DNA of 64,000 nt, taken from positions 62,001 through 126,000 of the forward strand of contig JADJSV010000018.1 in assembly GCA_016711505.1 (NCBI GenBank), written 5' to 3'. The DNA comes from Bacteroidota bacterium. GTDB lineage: Bacteria; Bacteroidota; Bacteroidia; AKYH767-A; 2013-40CM-41-45. The notes below the pieces were generated by a model. That model had not been told where the DNA came from, searched no databases, and saw nothing but the letters and a program-made list of their open reading frames with translations. Made by a program: the position numbers and the translations under genes. Shown here one piece after another: positions 9,041 through 18,828 of this stretch (positions within the stretch are counted from its first letter, which is position 1; the number at the start of each line of letters is the position of its first letter).

Positions 9041-9403
9041 GATTGTACTGTTAGTTATTGGTTATGGGATTGATTATAGACTCGGTTAAATATGTTTTTC
9101 CACAAAAAATTATTCACATGAATAGTTTTTCCGGACGACAATAATAGGAAATTCTGATTAATTCCAAAAAGTATACTTGCGATTTAACCGTAGCCTGACA
9201 ATTAAATATTATTTATCCGATTATCGGGTTGTAACTAAAACGCACTGAAATCAATTTTTATTCGATACCGCTAATTTACACAGATTCGATTCATCACCAA
9301 TATTAAATACGACAAAATCGGCAGAATAGATCTAAAGAACTGTTTAGGCAATCAATTGTTTACTTAATGCTCTAGCTTTTAAACGGTTGCTTGCAAAGTG
9401 GAT
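9041..9403. other. gene-free region between exbB and nuoN
   Basis: 363 bp of AT-rich DNA that must contain the exbB promoter (minus strand) and the end of the nuo transcript. I found no clean TAnnTTTG box, no tRNA-like fold and no credible ORF. A weak GCTTGC/GCAAGC stem overlaps the nuoN stop codon. Confidence 0.5.
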
Positions 9404-10774
9404 TTATAGCAAGCCGGTAATCAGACCGGGAAATACTCCCAGAGCTACGGCAAGTATTCCGGCAATTACTAGAACTATCTTGTAAGTACCGCTAAACTGC
9501 ATTTCCTTTTCATTGCCTTCTCTGAACATGGCAATTATTATTTTGAAATAAAAATACACGCCAATCAATGAACCTATGATGGCAATTAACACCAAAGGGG
9601 TCAAATAATTCTCCATTGCCGCCACGAAGATGTAGTATTTTGCGAAAAATCCGGCTGTCGGAGGAATTCCGGCCAGAGAAAGCATAGAAATTATTGTCAT
9701 TACTGCTAAAAACGGACTCTTTTTCGCAAGGCCATGAAATGATTCTATAGAATCGTTTCCGGTAGAGTTGCTGACCATCAACAAAATTGTAAATGATGCA
9801 ATCGATGATATAGAATAAGCTATAGCATAAAACAATAGCGCAGAACTTGCTGCTGTATTTAGTGCAACAATTGCCATGATCATATAACCTGCATGTGCAA
9901 TGCTCGAATAGGCTAACATGCGTTTTACATTCGTTTGATAAACAGCAGTGATATTACCTATAAGAATGGTTGTAGCGGAAATTACAACGAGAATCGTACG
10001 CCACACATCTGCCATACCGGTGAAGGTGTGAGCAAACAGTCTGAAGAAGGCCGCAAGCGCAGCTGTCTTTACAACGGTAGACATAAATGCTGTGATAACA
10101 GTTGGCGCTCCCTGATATACATCCGGTGCCCAGAAATGAAATGGTGCTGCAGAAACCTTGAACACCATTGCTATCATGATCAAAAGAATTCCCATTAATA
10201 ACATGATGGATGAATTCAAATTTCCCGCTGAGATCTGTGTTGTAATTACGTCCAGGTCAAAACTTCCTGTTGCCCCGTAAACTAATGTGATACCGAATAG
10301 CAGAAATCCTGTTGCAAACGATCCCATCAAAAAGTATTTGAATGCTGACTCGTTTGATGCAAGACTTTTTTTATTGCTCCCGGCCAGAATATACATTGAA
10401 ATAGAAAGGATCTCAATTCCGAGAAACAACATGATCATATTGTTGAATGAAGTCAATAGAACTCCACCGGTAAGAGCAAATAGGATAAGAGTGAAATGGT
10501 CGCTCTTGCTTGTTTCGTCGAGGAAAAATCCCGGTGAAACAATGAACCACAAGAATGTAATTCCAATAAGAACTGCTGTAAAAGCCAGAGAAAAATTATC
10601 AACCTGCATCATGTTATTGAAATACGTAACATTTGTATTCCAATCAAGAATGGTTGTTACCAATGCTGCGGCCAGTCCCAAAAAGACAACCGGTAATAAG
10701 GTCTTTTTGATCCTGAAAATTTCTGAAAACAAACCGAAAATTCCGATTCCGGCAATTATTAAGAGCGTATTCAA
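9404..10774 (-). CDS. nuoN: NADH-quinone oxidoreductase subunit N
   Basis: Antiporter-like proton-pumping subunit of complex I in the inner membrane. At 456 residues and 13-14 TM segments the length fits. The Proton_antipo_M core is visible (LFLGIEILSISMYILAG, FKVSAAPFHFWAPDVYQGAPTVITAFM, NVKRMLAYSSIAHAGYM). It follows nuoM by 10 bp and ends the nuoLMN transcript. Confidence 0.95.
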   Translation of the reverse strand: MNTLLIIAGIGIFGLFSEIFRIKKTLLPVVFLGLAAALVTTILDWNTNVTYFNNMMQVDNFSLAFTAVLIGITFLWFIVSPGFFLDETSKSDHFTLILFALTGGVLLTSFNNMIMLFLGIEILSISMYILAGSNKKSLASNESAFKYFLMGSFATGFLLFGITLVYGATGSFDLDVITTQISAGNLNSSIMLLMGILLIMIAMVFKVSAAPFHFWAPDVYQGAPTVITAFMSTVVKTAALAAFFRLFAHTFTGMADVWRTILVVISATTILIGNITAVYQTNVKRMLAYSSIAHAGYMIMAIVALNTAASSALLFYAIAYSISSIASFTILLMVSNSTGNDSIESFHGLAKKSPFLAVMTIISMLSLAGIPPTAGFFAKYYIFVAAMENYLTPLVLIAIIGSLIGVYFYFKIIIAMFREGNEKEMQFSGTYKIVLVIAGILAVALGVFPGLITGLL

Positions 10775-10784
10775 GGTCCTGTTT

Positions 10785-12242
10785 TTATTTCAATGTAGTG
10801 GCCGTCTGAATTGAAAGCTTGAGGGCTTCAACTGCCGGGCCGGAAATATCGAGAAGTGGTTTGGGATAAATTCCAATCCAGAAGATCATAATGACTAACG
10901 GGATAAGAACTGCTTTTTCTGTTATACTCAATGCTGCAAATTTCTTTGTAAGAGAACCTACTTCTCCCAATGAGATTTTTTTATAGGCATTCAACATGTA
11001 TACCGCTCCTAATATAATCGTTAGTCCCGCAAATGCTGCCATGGTCTGATCATATTGAAAAATTCCATTGATCAATAAAAACTCGCCAACAAAACCATTG
11101 GTTAATGGTAAAGCTACAGAGGCAAGCATGATGATCATAAAATATGTAGAGAATATTGGCGCGCTTGTTCTTAAGCCTCCCAGTTCGTCCATCTTACGTG
11201 TGCCTGTTCTTTGTTCGATCATATCGGCAATGAAGAAAAGACCAACAACATTGATACCGTGACACAACATTTGAATCACACTTCCGTGCAAACCCTGAAA
11301 CGTAAGACTGAATACTCCGGCAGAAATTAATCCAACGTGAGCAATAGAAGAGTAAGCGATCAATCGTTTGAAATCTTTTTGCATCCATGCAATACACGAT
11401 GCATATACTACGCCGATAACAGATAAGATCATAACCAGATTTCCCCATTCAGCAACTCCTGCGGGTACGATCGGCAACAACCAACGCATTACACCAAACA
11501 CACCCATCTTCAACATGATTCCGGAAAGTAACATGGTTCCCGGAGCAGGTGCGTCAACGTACGTGTCGGGCTGCCATGTGTGAAATGGAAAGATCGGCAT
11601 CTTAATAGCAAAGGCAAGAAACATTCCCCAGAAGATCCATGATTCATGACCGGAAGAAAGATTCAGTGCATATAGTGCCTGCAGATCGAAACTATGTGTT
11701 CCCGGAGTTTGAAGCCATAGATAGATCAATGTAACAAGCATCAGCAAACTTCCAGAAAGTGTATAAATGAAAAACTTCAGTGTTATGCGGAGGCGTTCTT
11801 TACCGCCATACATAAGGCAAATCAGATAGATTGGAATGAGGGCAAGTTCCCAGAAAACGTAAAACAAAAATCCATCGTATGCACAGAAAACACCTACCAA
11901 TGCAAATTGCATTGTTAGTATAAGTCCGTAAAACAATCCCGGAGACTTGTAAGTATGATTGAATGACGAGAGAATGATCAACGGTACAAGGAACGTTGTA
12001 AGCATTACCAGCAACAAAGTGATTCCATCGATTCCTATGTGATAACTGATTCCCAGATTTGCGATCCAGGAATAATTTTCTACAAACTGAATACCCGCAG
12101 CAGGATCAAAGCGAAAGAAGAAACATAATGAAAACGCAAACTCTGCCACTGATGCTACAAGCGCAACTTTTTTTGCGTGCTCTCCTGAGAAGACAGTAAC
12201 AAGTGCCGCAATCAGCGGAAAGAAAATCAATAATGATAACAT
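10785..12242 (-). CDS. nuoM: NADH-quinone oxidoreductase subunit M
   Basis: Antiporter-like membrane subunit of complex I with 485 residues. Conserved features include the TM5 glutamate in FYVFWELALIPIYLICLMYGG-type sequence, KMPIFPFHTWQPDTYVDAPA, and KRLIAYSSIAHVGLISAGVF. It lies 40 bp after nuoL and 10 bp before nuoN. Confidence 0.95.
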   Translation of the reverse strand: MLSLLIFFPLIAALVTVFSGEHAKKVALVASVAEFAFSLCFFFRFDPAAGIQFVENYSWIANLGISYHIGIDGITLLLVMLTTFLVPLIILSSFNHTYKSPGLFYGLILTMQFALVGVFCAYDGFLFYVFWELALIPIYLICLMYGGKERLRITLKFFIYTLSGSLLMLVTLIYLWLQTPGTHSFDLQALYALNLSSGHESWIFWGMFLAFAIKMPIFPFHTWQPDTYVDAPAPGTMLLSGIMLKMGVFGVMRWLLPIVPAGVAEWGNLVMILSVIGVVYASCIAWMQKDFKRLIAYSSIAHVGLISAGVFSLTFQGLHGSVIQMLCHGINVVGLFFIADMIEQRTGTRKMDELGGLRTSAPIFSTYFMIIMLASVALPLTNGFVGEFLLINGIFQYDQTMAAFAGLTIILGAVYMLNAYKKISLGEVGSLTKKFAALSITEKAVLIPLVIMIFWIGIYPKPLLDISGPAVEALKLSIQTATTLK

Positions 12243-12282
12243 TGTTTATCGGCCGGAACAATTCAGCTTTCCGGAAATTTAT

Positions 12283-14175
12283 TTAGAGTACCAGTTTAAA
12301 TAATAGGATTGCAATGACTCCGAATACCATTGCGAAAATGTAGAAGCCTACATTTCCGGTTTGTACAAGGCGTAATGTTTTAGATCCAAATACCACAGTC
12401 TTGTTCACAGAGTTCACAAGTCCGTCGATTATTTTTATGTCGATGACCTTATAGAAGATCTCGCTTATTGCGCGAAGTGGACGAACGATGATCATATCAT
12501 ATAGTTCGTCGATGTAGAATTTGTTATATGATGCTCTTGCAAAAAACGAAAGCTGTTGTTCCTGAGCTGCAGGAACTCCTTTTGCCGAAGAATATATTTT
12601 AGCTGTAACAAAGAAAATAATAGCAAGTATGATCGTAGACCCGATCATTAATGTCCATTCAAAACTGTGTGAGGCTTCTGCGTGAATAAATGTTTCCGGA
12701 AAAGTTAGAATCGGTTCAAGGAAATGATTCAATGAGTGATGCTCTGAAAATACTTCCGGCAATCCCATGAATCCGCCAATTGCAGAAAGTATTGCAAGAA
12801 TGATCAGAGGTATGGTCATTGATTTTGGCGACTCGTGCAAGTGGTGTTCCTGATCATGAGTTCCTCTGAATGCTCCGAAGAATGTGAGGAAGAACAATCT
12901 CAGCATATAGATAGATGTCATGACGGTTGTAATGGCAAGTACCCAAAAGACGGGTTTGTTCTGCATCCATGTTTTTGCAAGGATCTCGTCTTTAGAGAAA
13001 AATCCTGCAAGCGGAGGACAACCTACGATTGCAAGTGTTCCGATAAGAAAAACAAAATAGGTGATTGGAAGTTTCTTTTTAAGAGAACCCATTTTACGGA
13101 TATCCTGTTCGCCGCTCATTGCATGAATTACACTTCCTGCTGCAAGGAATAACAGTGCTTTGAAAAAAGCATGTGTTGTTACATGAAATAGTGCTGTTGA
13201 GTACGCGCCAACACCAAGTGCAACAAACATATATCCCAGTTGTGAAACCGTAGAGTAGGCAAGTACTTTTTTAATGTCTGTCTGAGTGATGGCAATCGCA
13301 GCGGAGAATATTGCAGTTGCTGCACCGATCACAGTGATGACCGTTAATGTTGCCGGCGCAAGTGAATACAATACATTGGAACGAATGACCATGTAAATTC
13401 CGGCAGTAACCATCGTCGCAGCATGGATAAGTGCTGAAACAGGAGTAGGGCCGGCCATGGCATCAGGCAACCAGGTGTATAAAGGAATCTGTGCACTTTT
13501 TCCCATTGCCCCGATGAATAGTAACATTGTTATTGCAATGATTACAGGTTGATCAGTTGGAAATGCTCCTGCGGATGGGAATATTATGTTGAAAGAGGTA
13601 GTTCCAAAAGTCATATAGATCAAAATGATACCCAGAAGAAAACCAAGGTCTCCGATACGGTTCATTATGAATGCTTTATTCGCTGCTTTGTTATATTCCG
13701 GATTTTTAAACCAGAATCCGATCAATAGATAAGAACACAGACCAACACCTTCCCAACCGGCAAACATGACGATGTAATTCGAGCCCATTACCAGCAATAA
13801 CATAAAGAAAATGAACATGTTAAGGTATGAAAAGAAGCGGGTGAACGCTTCGTCACTGTGCATATAGCCAATAGAATATAAGTGAATTAAAAAACCTACA
13901 CCGGTGATTATCAATAACATGATCAGACTTAACTGGTCGATCATAAATGAAAATGGAATTGCTAAAGTGCCTGAAGAAATCCAGTTGAAAAGATCAAGGG
14001 TTACAGGCTGACCGTCAAATTGAGTAAAAATCGCAATTGTAACTACAAATGAAGCTAAGACCATTAAGGAGGCCAAAGCTCCGCTAACCGATTTGGGCAT
14101 CTTCTTGCCTCCCAGACTGGTAATTAAAAAACCAACAAGCGGAAAGACAGGAATAAGCCACGCCAACTGAATCAT
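12283..14175 (-). CDS. nuoL: NADH-quinone oxidoreductase subunit L
   Basis: Largest antiporter-like proton-pumping subunit of complex I, with the long lateral helix at its C-terminus. There are 630 residues. GWEGVGLCSYLLIGFWF, KSAQIPLYTWLPDAMAGPTP, SALIHAATMVTAGIYM and the AYSTVSQLGYMF region are all intact. It is first in a nuoL-M-N transcript. The usual upstream nuoK is not here; a 216-bp gap with a promoter and leader hairpins separates it from an unrelated small gene. Confidence 0.95.
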   Translation of the reverse strand: MIQLAWLIPVFPLVGFLITSLGGKKMPKSVSGALASLMVLASFVVTIAIFTQFDGQPVTLDLFNWISSGTLAIPFSFMIDQLSLIMLLIITGVGFLIHLYSIGYMHSDEAFTRFFSYLNMFIFFMLLLVMGSNYIVMFAGWEGVGLCSYLLIGFWFKNPEYNKAANKAFIMNRIGDLGFLLGIILIYMTFGTTSFNIIFPSAGAFPTDQPVIIAITMLLFIGAMGKSAQIPLYTWLPDAMAGPTPVSALIHAATMVTAGIYMVIRSNVLYSLAPATLTVITVIGAATAIFSAAIAITQTDIKKVLAYSTVSQLGYMFVALGVGAYSTALFHVTTHAFFKALLFLAAGSVIHAMSGEQDIRKMGSLKKKLPITYFVFLIGTLAIVGCPPLAGFFSKDEILAKTWMQNKPVFWVLAITTVMTSIYMLRLFFLTFFGAFRGTHDQEHHLHESPKSMTIPLIILAILSAIGGFMGLPEVFSEHHSLNHFLEPILTFPETFIHAEASHSFEWTLMIGSTIILAIIFFVTAKIYSSAKGVPAAQEQQLSFFARASYNKFYIDELYDMIIVRPLRAISEIFYKVIDIKIIDGLVNSVNKTVVFGSKTLRLVQTGNVGFYIFAMVFGVIAILLFKLVL

Positions 14176-14199
14176 GCGTTCTATTTTCTTTATTTTTTA

Positions 14200-14242
14200 C
14201 TCAAAAATAAATATTTGAGCATAAAACCCGGAAGGGTTTTAT
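14200..14242 (-). other. two leader hairpins at the 5' end of the nuoLMN mRNA
   Basis: On the minus strand a perfect 9-bp stem (ATAAAACCC-TTCC-GGGTTTTAT, 14242-14221) is followed directly by a second stem (CTCAAA...TTTGAG, 14219-14200). The first begins within a nucleotide or two of the start site predicted from the promoter box at 14250-14257. Stems at mRNA 5' ends commonly protect transcripts; an attenuator or the terminator of the upstream gene is the alternative. Confidence 0.55.
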
Positions 14243-14249
14243 AAGATGG

Positions 14250-14279
14250 CAAAAGTATAATTTATTAGGAAATCAACAA
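14250..14279 (-). promoter_or_regulatory. Bacteroidota-type promoter for nuoLMN
   Basis: Minus strand: TTG (14279-14277), 19 nt, then TACTTTTG (14257-14250), matching TTTG-N19-21-TAnnTTTG. It predicts a start near 14243 and a 5' leader of about 68 nt. Confidence 0.55.
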
Positions 14280-14391
14280 CGACTATAATATTGTAAAGCA
14301 GATATTATGGCGAAGTTACTTTATCTAAAATTGTGGGGGCAATTGTATACGCGTCGACGAAAGACCTGTCGCCAACAAAATTAATTACGGC

Positions 14392-14628
14392 TTACTTGGC
14401 GATCTTCTCTTTTTGCTCTTTACCGGATTTTTGAAATGCTTGCTTGCGTTTCTCCGTTGTTGCGTCGATACTTACCTTTTCGGTTGCATAAACTGAGAAG
14501 CCATCTGCTTTGTATTCAGACATAAATACATCAAGATCAATCTTGTTCTCTACTGCAATGTGTTCAAGCTGACGGAAATATTCACCTAATTGATTCAGGT
14601 CTTTCTTCTGTTCTCTGGACAATGACAT
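14392..14628 (-). CDS. small conserved-looking hypothetical protein
   Basis: A 78-residue, highly charged, soluble, predominantly helical protein (MSLSREQKKDLNQLGEYFRQ; ends KSGKEQKEKIAK). No signal peptide or known motif. ORF quality is good: Met start, Lys/Glu-rich content and the same codon style as its neighbours. It stands alone between the nuo transcript and a secreted protein gene. Function unknown. Confidence 0.6.
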   Translation of the reverse strand: MSLSREQKKDLNQLGEYFRQLEHIAVENKIDLDVFMSEYKADGFSVYATEKVSIDATTEKRKQAFQKSGKEQKEKIAK

Positions 14629-14742
14629 AACTTGTGGGTTGTTAATGTTTACGTCAAATTTAACAGAATTACGATGTTTAAGGTTACGACCTATGTCATC
14701 CGGAAAACTTGGTTATGAACTTCAATTGTTAATAACGTGATT

Positions 14743-15255
14743 CTATTTTCCCTGCACAAAAAAGCGACACGAAGCGCCTAGTTTTTTTAATCCGGTGGTA
14801 CTGTCGATATACTTTACACTAAAATTTCCAACCAGTTCTCCCTTTGCCTCATCATATCGTTGAATGGTGATTATGGCTTCATCCGATTCGCCCTGTATTT
14901 CATAGGTGTCCTTATCGACAGCCGGATTCGAACCGAAAATTTCAATGGTTAGCTTTTGATGTGAGGCCGGATCACCATCCTTGTCGACCTTTATCTTCTT
15001 TGTTCCTTTCATAACAGGCGTCTCACCTGAAACAAGAATATTTCTTTCTCCGATTTTTCCCGAAAGGGTAAATGCAATAAATCCGGATTCATTATCAATG
15101 ACCAGACAGTTGTCATTACAAGTAAGAACAGTAATTACTTCTTCCTTAAAATTTTCTCCCCGCAGTGATATCATGTTTATTCCATCTTTCTGAGAAAAGC
15201 AGAATGACTTAGTAAACAAAAAAAATAATATTAATCCCGCTGTTTTATTTTTCAT
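14743..15255 (-). CDS. hypothetical secreted protein
   Basis: A 170-residue protein with a signal peptide (MKNKTAGLILFFLFTKSFCFS) and a mature part predicted to be mostly beta (VLTCNDNCLVIDNESGFIAFTL, GNFSVKYIDSTTGLKKLG, CRFFVQGK). Three Cys in the mature part could allow one disulfide. I do not recognise a family. It lies downstream of a terminator, so it is transcribed separately from the T9SS gene. Confidence 0.65.
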   Translation of the reverse strand: MKNKTAGLILFFLFTKSFCFSQKDGINMISLRGENFKEEVITVLTCNDNCLVIDNESGFIAFTLSGKIGERNILVSGETPVMKGTKKIKVDKDGDPASHQKLTIEIFGSNPAVDKDTYEIQGESDEAIITIQRYDEAKGELVGNFSVKYIDSTTGLKKLGASCRFFVQGK

Positions 15256-15284
15256 ACAATCCCTTCTTTTTTACAAATATAAAT

Positions 15285-15324
15285 CAAAAAGGGGGCAATC
15301 AATAATTTTGATGGCCCCCTTTTC
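15285..15324 (-). terminator. Rho-independent terminator after the T9SS cargo gene
   Basis: AAAAGGGGGC pairs with GCCCCCTTTT (15287-15296 with 15314-15323), followed on the minus strand by TTTTTGATT. It is 20 bp beyond the stop codon of the gene at 15343. Confidence 0.88.
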
Positions 15325-15342
15325 TGTGATTAAGTAATCTGA

Positions 15343-16956
15343 CTATTCTGTTTTGATCATCCTGATTGTTTTATTAAAGTTTTCATTTTGCAAATTCAGA
15401 ATATATATACCTGCTGAAAAATCTGACCCAATTGTAAATTCATTTTCTGTTTCAGTTCTTGCTTCGATTAATTTTCCTTCAAGATCAAATACTTTTACCT
15501 GAATTGCCTTGTCATTTCCATTCGTGTATATTGTAAATGAAGAAGAGCTTGGATTGGGATATACTTTTACATCAATTGAACTGATCGTTTCTTTCTTCGT
15601 GCGCAGACCAAAACATCCAACCTGACAATATTTGGAAATCTGCATGTCAACGGTTGCACCAAGATCCCATGAAGATGCTACATACACATCTTCACCGGTA
15701 GTCACTGTAATATCATTCACAATATTTGCAGGATCGTCGTCGCCACCAACACTTGCATCAACCCATTGCAGGTCTCCGTCAACACCGCTTGCTTTTGCAA
15801 TCATGTATCTGTTTCTCGGCACACTTATACCTGCATACACATTAGAGTTTCCGCCAAAATAAATATTATTGTTGATGTCGATCGTCATGCAAACTGCTAC
15901 TTCTTTCAGATCATCTTCGTCGCCATCGGGAGCATTTGGAAATACACTGAAGATTGTTGCACCGGTAGCAGAATTAAATTTAGAAACTTTTACACGTTGA
16001 ACTTCTCCTGACGGATTGATATTATAAAAGTCAATATCATTTCCAACCGTTACCACATTGCCATCGGGACCTATCTGAACATCTACAGGAGAAAATCCTG
16101 ATGGCCCTCCTGAACTTTCATAAGAAGTTGCCCAAAGGAATGCGCCTACCGAACTGAATTTTACAACATGGAAATCTGTGCGTACCGGAATGTAATTATC
16201 GTAATCACCAACAACAAATAATTGTCCTGCCGCATTAGCAACGATCTTATAAACAACTTCGTCGCGGAAACCGGCAGTTGAATATCTGATATTATAAAGA
16301 ACAGTGTTGTTCTTCTTTATTTTCACAATACGGTAATCGTAATTACTTCCGCTGGTAGTTGTTGTTCCGCCAAAATAAATGTTGTCGTTTATGTCAAGCG
16401 ACATATCAGCATTCGCCGAATTACTAAGTAAATTAACATCGGCAATATTTCTTGTCCAGTCGGTATTACCATTTCCACGGTTAAGTTTTCTTACGCTTAC
16501 TCCGGCAGAAGTAAGGTAACTGATGTAAAGTCCGCTTCCGTTTGCAATTGCAAATTTTACAACGAAATTGGAATAATTTTTACGCCATTTTTCCTTTGCA
16601 ACTGAATTGTATTTGATCAGCGTAAAAGACGAAGGTGAATTTTCGCATAGAACATAAATAGACTGTGCATCGTCTCTTTCGATCTGCTTAACGTTGGCAT
16701 TACTCAGAAAAGTATTTGCAACATTGAGTGCCATTAGAGTTCCGTCCTCATCATAAGTAGAAGTAACGATCTTCGAGCCGCCGGCAAAAACAGAAACTCC
16801 GGCAAGATATTCAAGTCCGGCTTCAGTTGTTACGTGCAAACCACGGTCATTCATTCCTCCGTCGTATCGTTTCGACCATTCGCTGTCGATCGCCGAAAGG
16901 TTAGCTTTACAAAACATGAAAGCTAAAAGCGTGAGAGTAATTTTTAATTTTTTCAT
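15343..16956 (-). CDS. T9SS type A sorting domain protein with SBBP-type beta-propeller repeats
   Basis: A secreted 537-residue protein with a signal peptide (LTLLAFMFCKANLSA), several repeats of the YFGGTTTTSGSNYDYRIVKI / DINNNIYFGGNS kind that build a beta-propeller, and a C-terminal sorting module (about 455-537: DVKVYPNPSSSSFTIYTN, VKVFDLEGKLIEA, GIYILNLQNE) ending in a basic MIKTE tail. It should be exported by the type IX system and either anchored or released. The cargo function is unknown. It has its own terminator and no partner gene. Confidence 0.88.
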   Translation of the reverse strand: MKKLKITLTLLAFMFCKANLSAIDSEWSKRYDGGMNDRGLHVTTEAGLEYLAGVSVFAGGSKIVTSTYDEDGTLMALNVANTFLSNANVKQIERDDAQSIYVLCENSPSSFTLIKYNSVAKEKWRKNYSNFVVKFAIANGSGLYISYLTSAGVSVRKLNRGNGNTDWTRNIADVNLLSNSANADMSLDINDNIYFGGTTTTSGSNYDYRIVKIKKNNTVLYNIRYSTAGFRDEVVYKIVANAAGQLFVVGDYDNYIPVRTDFHVVKFSSVGAFLWATSYESSGGPSGFSPVDVQIGPDGNVVTVGNDIDFYNINPSGEVQRVKVSKFNSATGATIFSVFPNAPDGDEDDLKEVAVCMTIDINNNIYFGGNSNVYAGISVPRNRYMIAKASGVDGDLQWVDASVGGDDDPANIVNDITVTTGEDVYVASSWDLGATVDMQISKYCQVGCFGLRTKKETISSIDVKVYPNPSSSSFTIYTNGNDKAIQVKVFDLEGKLIEARTETENEFTIGSDFSAGIYILNLQNENFNKTIRMIKTE

Positions 16957-17202
16957 GGTACGTGTGTTTAGATTTTAAAGCTATACAAATAACATCAGTA
17001 ATTCAAAGCGAAATAAAAATTGTGGAAAAAAGGGGGTTATAAGATAAAATTTGTGTATTTCATTGGGCAAGAAACAAATTATGAGACGATGTTCTTATTA
17101 TTCCGGTTTTATTTTTACTGTTTTGTTATCACGCAATATATTTCTCTTAATGAGTGTAAGACTTTTCATATCTATCAAGTATAATTTCCTGGGTTAAATG
17201 AA

Positions 17203-17538
17203 TTACTCCTTAATGTTTGATTTAAGAAGATCGTTATCCAATGAATCGCCTTCAGGAAATTTTTGAGTTTTCCATTGGTTCTCCAGAATCTTATACAGCG
17301 CCCAAACAAACAATAAACCGAAAGGCAAAGCGATAAGGCTTAGAATGATGGTGTTTGATTCGACGAGATCGGTGCCAACTAATAAATCGATGATGCCAAT
17401 TGCCAGTCCTCCAATAAAAGTTCCAATGTAATAAGTAGCAATGCCTAATAAGGCATACCCCCATTTGCTTTTGTTGTGTTCAACAGCCAGTTCTGAATAA
17501 TATTTCCAGATGAAGTAGATGAGTAAAAATCCTAACAT
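17203..17538 (-). CDS. small multi-pass membrane protein
   Basis: A 111-residue protein with about three hydrophobic segments (LGFLLIYFIWKYY, ALLGIATYYIGTFIGGLAIGI, ILSLIALPFGLLFVWALYKI) and a charged C-terminal tail (EGDSLDNDLLKSNIKE). Family not recognised. It is preceded and followed by more than 200 bp without genes, so it is probably monocistronic. Confidence 0.65.
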   Translation of the reverse strand: MLGFLLIYFIWKYYSELAVEHNKSKWGYALLGIATYYIGTFIGGLAIGIIDLLVGTDLVESNTIILSLIALPFGLLFVWALYKILENQWKTQKFPEGDSLDNDLLKSNIKE

Positions 17539-17731
17539 GGTTTTAATTTTTTTTAAGGTTAAATTTTTTATTTAAAGATTCGCGATTCATTGTTTTTGCA
17601 TGTGCTTTTGTCCAATTATATTTGACAAATTATTCTGTTATGTTGTATTCTCTCCTAATTAATTTTATAAGAGAGTCTGCTGATGATTTTTGTTTTGCAG
17701 TGATGTTTGTTATGTTATTAAGTGTAGTTTG

Positions 17732-17766
17732 ATAATACAAAATATCGACATGATATTTTGTATTAT
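17732..17766 (-). terminator. 15-bp perfect stem overlapping the propeller stop codon
   Basis: ATAATACAAAATATC pairs with GATATTTTGTATTAT around the loop GACAT. The stem includes the stop codon of the propeller gene ending at 17763. No strong T run follows on the minus strand, so it may be an RNA-stabilising or REP-like hairpin rather than a classical terminator. Confidence 0.5.
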
Positions 17767-18812
17767 TTCCAAGGTCCTTTTTTTGTTACGTTTATAACTT
17801 CCCCGTTCTGATTAATTCTGTATAATCCACCTGCTCCGCCTAACCATAAATTTCCCTTTCGGTCTTCCATCATTCCCATAATTGAAATTGGAACTTCATA
17901 GTGTTTAAAGTCTTTGCCATCAAATCTATATACTCCATTTTTTACTGTACTTATCCATATATTATCAGATTTGTCTCTATAGATTTGGTACACATCACCA
18001 TCATTAAATCCTTTTATTTCTGGAAATGAAATAATATCATTCCCTATCATTTTATTGATTCCACCCTTTCCAAATCGCTTTTGGGGATCCGGATCATCTC
18101 TTTCAGCAACTCTCGTTCCAATCCAAACGTTTCCATCTTTGTCGAATTCAATTTGGGTGACATTATTTGAGTGCAGCCCATCTTTTTTCAGGAAATGAGT
18201 AAACGAATTTCCATCATATTTACAAACGCCATAGCCGTCTCTTAGAAACCAGATATTGCCCTTGGCATCTTCACTTATACCCATTATCCAATACTTGGTA
18301 TCTTCATTTATTTTGGTGTCTACTTTTGGGTAAGGAACCGGAAATGGATGAAACGCTAGTCCATCAAATTTATAGACACCATTCCAGGTGCCAACCCAAA
18401 AAACGTTCTTCCTATCAATAAGTAAATTAGCAATCATATTGCTGCCGGAGTTGGTTCCTACTAAAAAATTGGTGAAATTCTTCCCATCATATTTGGTTAA
18501 GCCCTCTCCCGTATTTAACCAAAAGATACCATTTGAATCCTCTTTTATTGCAGTAACTCTATCAGATGGCAACCCATCCTTTGTTGTAAAGTACTTTAAT
18601 TTTTCACCATCATACCTTGCAATTCCATTTCCATTTGTTCCAAACCATAAATTACCTTTCGAATCTTCAAATGCACTTGTAACATATTCTCCAATTTGAG
18701 ATTCAATTTCTACTTTATCTGAATCACTTTTTTTATTAGTGTTCACTCTCTTTTCTTGTAAGTTACAAGAAGCTGATAAAATTGTTAACGTTAATAGAAT
18801 AATCAGCTTCAT
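17763..18812 (-). CDS. stand-alone sensor-propeller lipoprotein (Reg_prop repeats)
   Basis: The lipoprotein signal peptide ends SASC (Cys16), followed by six to seven repeats of the two-component-regulator propeller motif (EDSKGNLWFGTNGNGIARYDG, DGLPSDRV). In Bacteroidota these repeats usually form the periplasmic sensor of hybrid two-component systems. Here the Y_Y_Y domain, TM helix, kinase and regulator are all missing at 349 residues. It is therefore a free propeller, possibly ligand-binding or modulating another sensor. Related to but clearly diverged from the two propellers at 18978 and 50480. Confidence 0.85.
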   Translation of the reverse strand: MKLIILLTLTILSASCNLQEKRVNTNKKSDSDKVEIESQIGEYVTSAFEDSKGNLWFGTNGNGIARYDGEKLKYFTTKDGLPSDRVTAIKEDSNGIFWLNTGEGLTKYDGKNFTNFLVGTNSGSNMIANLLIDRKNVFWVGTWNGVYKFDGLAFHPFPVPYPKVDTKINEDTKYWIMGISEDAKGNIWFLRDGYGVCKYDGNSFTHFLKKDGLHSNNVTQIEFDKDGNVWIGTRVAERDDPDPQKRFGKGGINKMIGNDIISFPEIKGFNDGDVYQIYRDKSDNIWISTVKNGVYRFDGKDFKHYEVPISIMGMMEDRKGNLWLGGAGGLYRINQNGEVINVTKKGPWK

Positions 18813-18828
18813 TTATTTTCTGTTTTAA

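Noticed and set aside
16957..17202. 38-codon plus-strand ORF with hydrophobic content
   Set aside because: Very short, no conserved context, opposite to all neighbouring genes.
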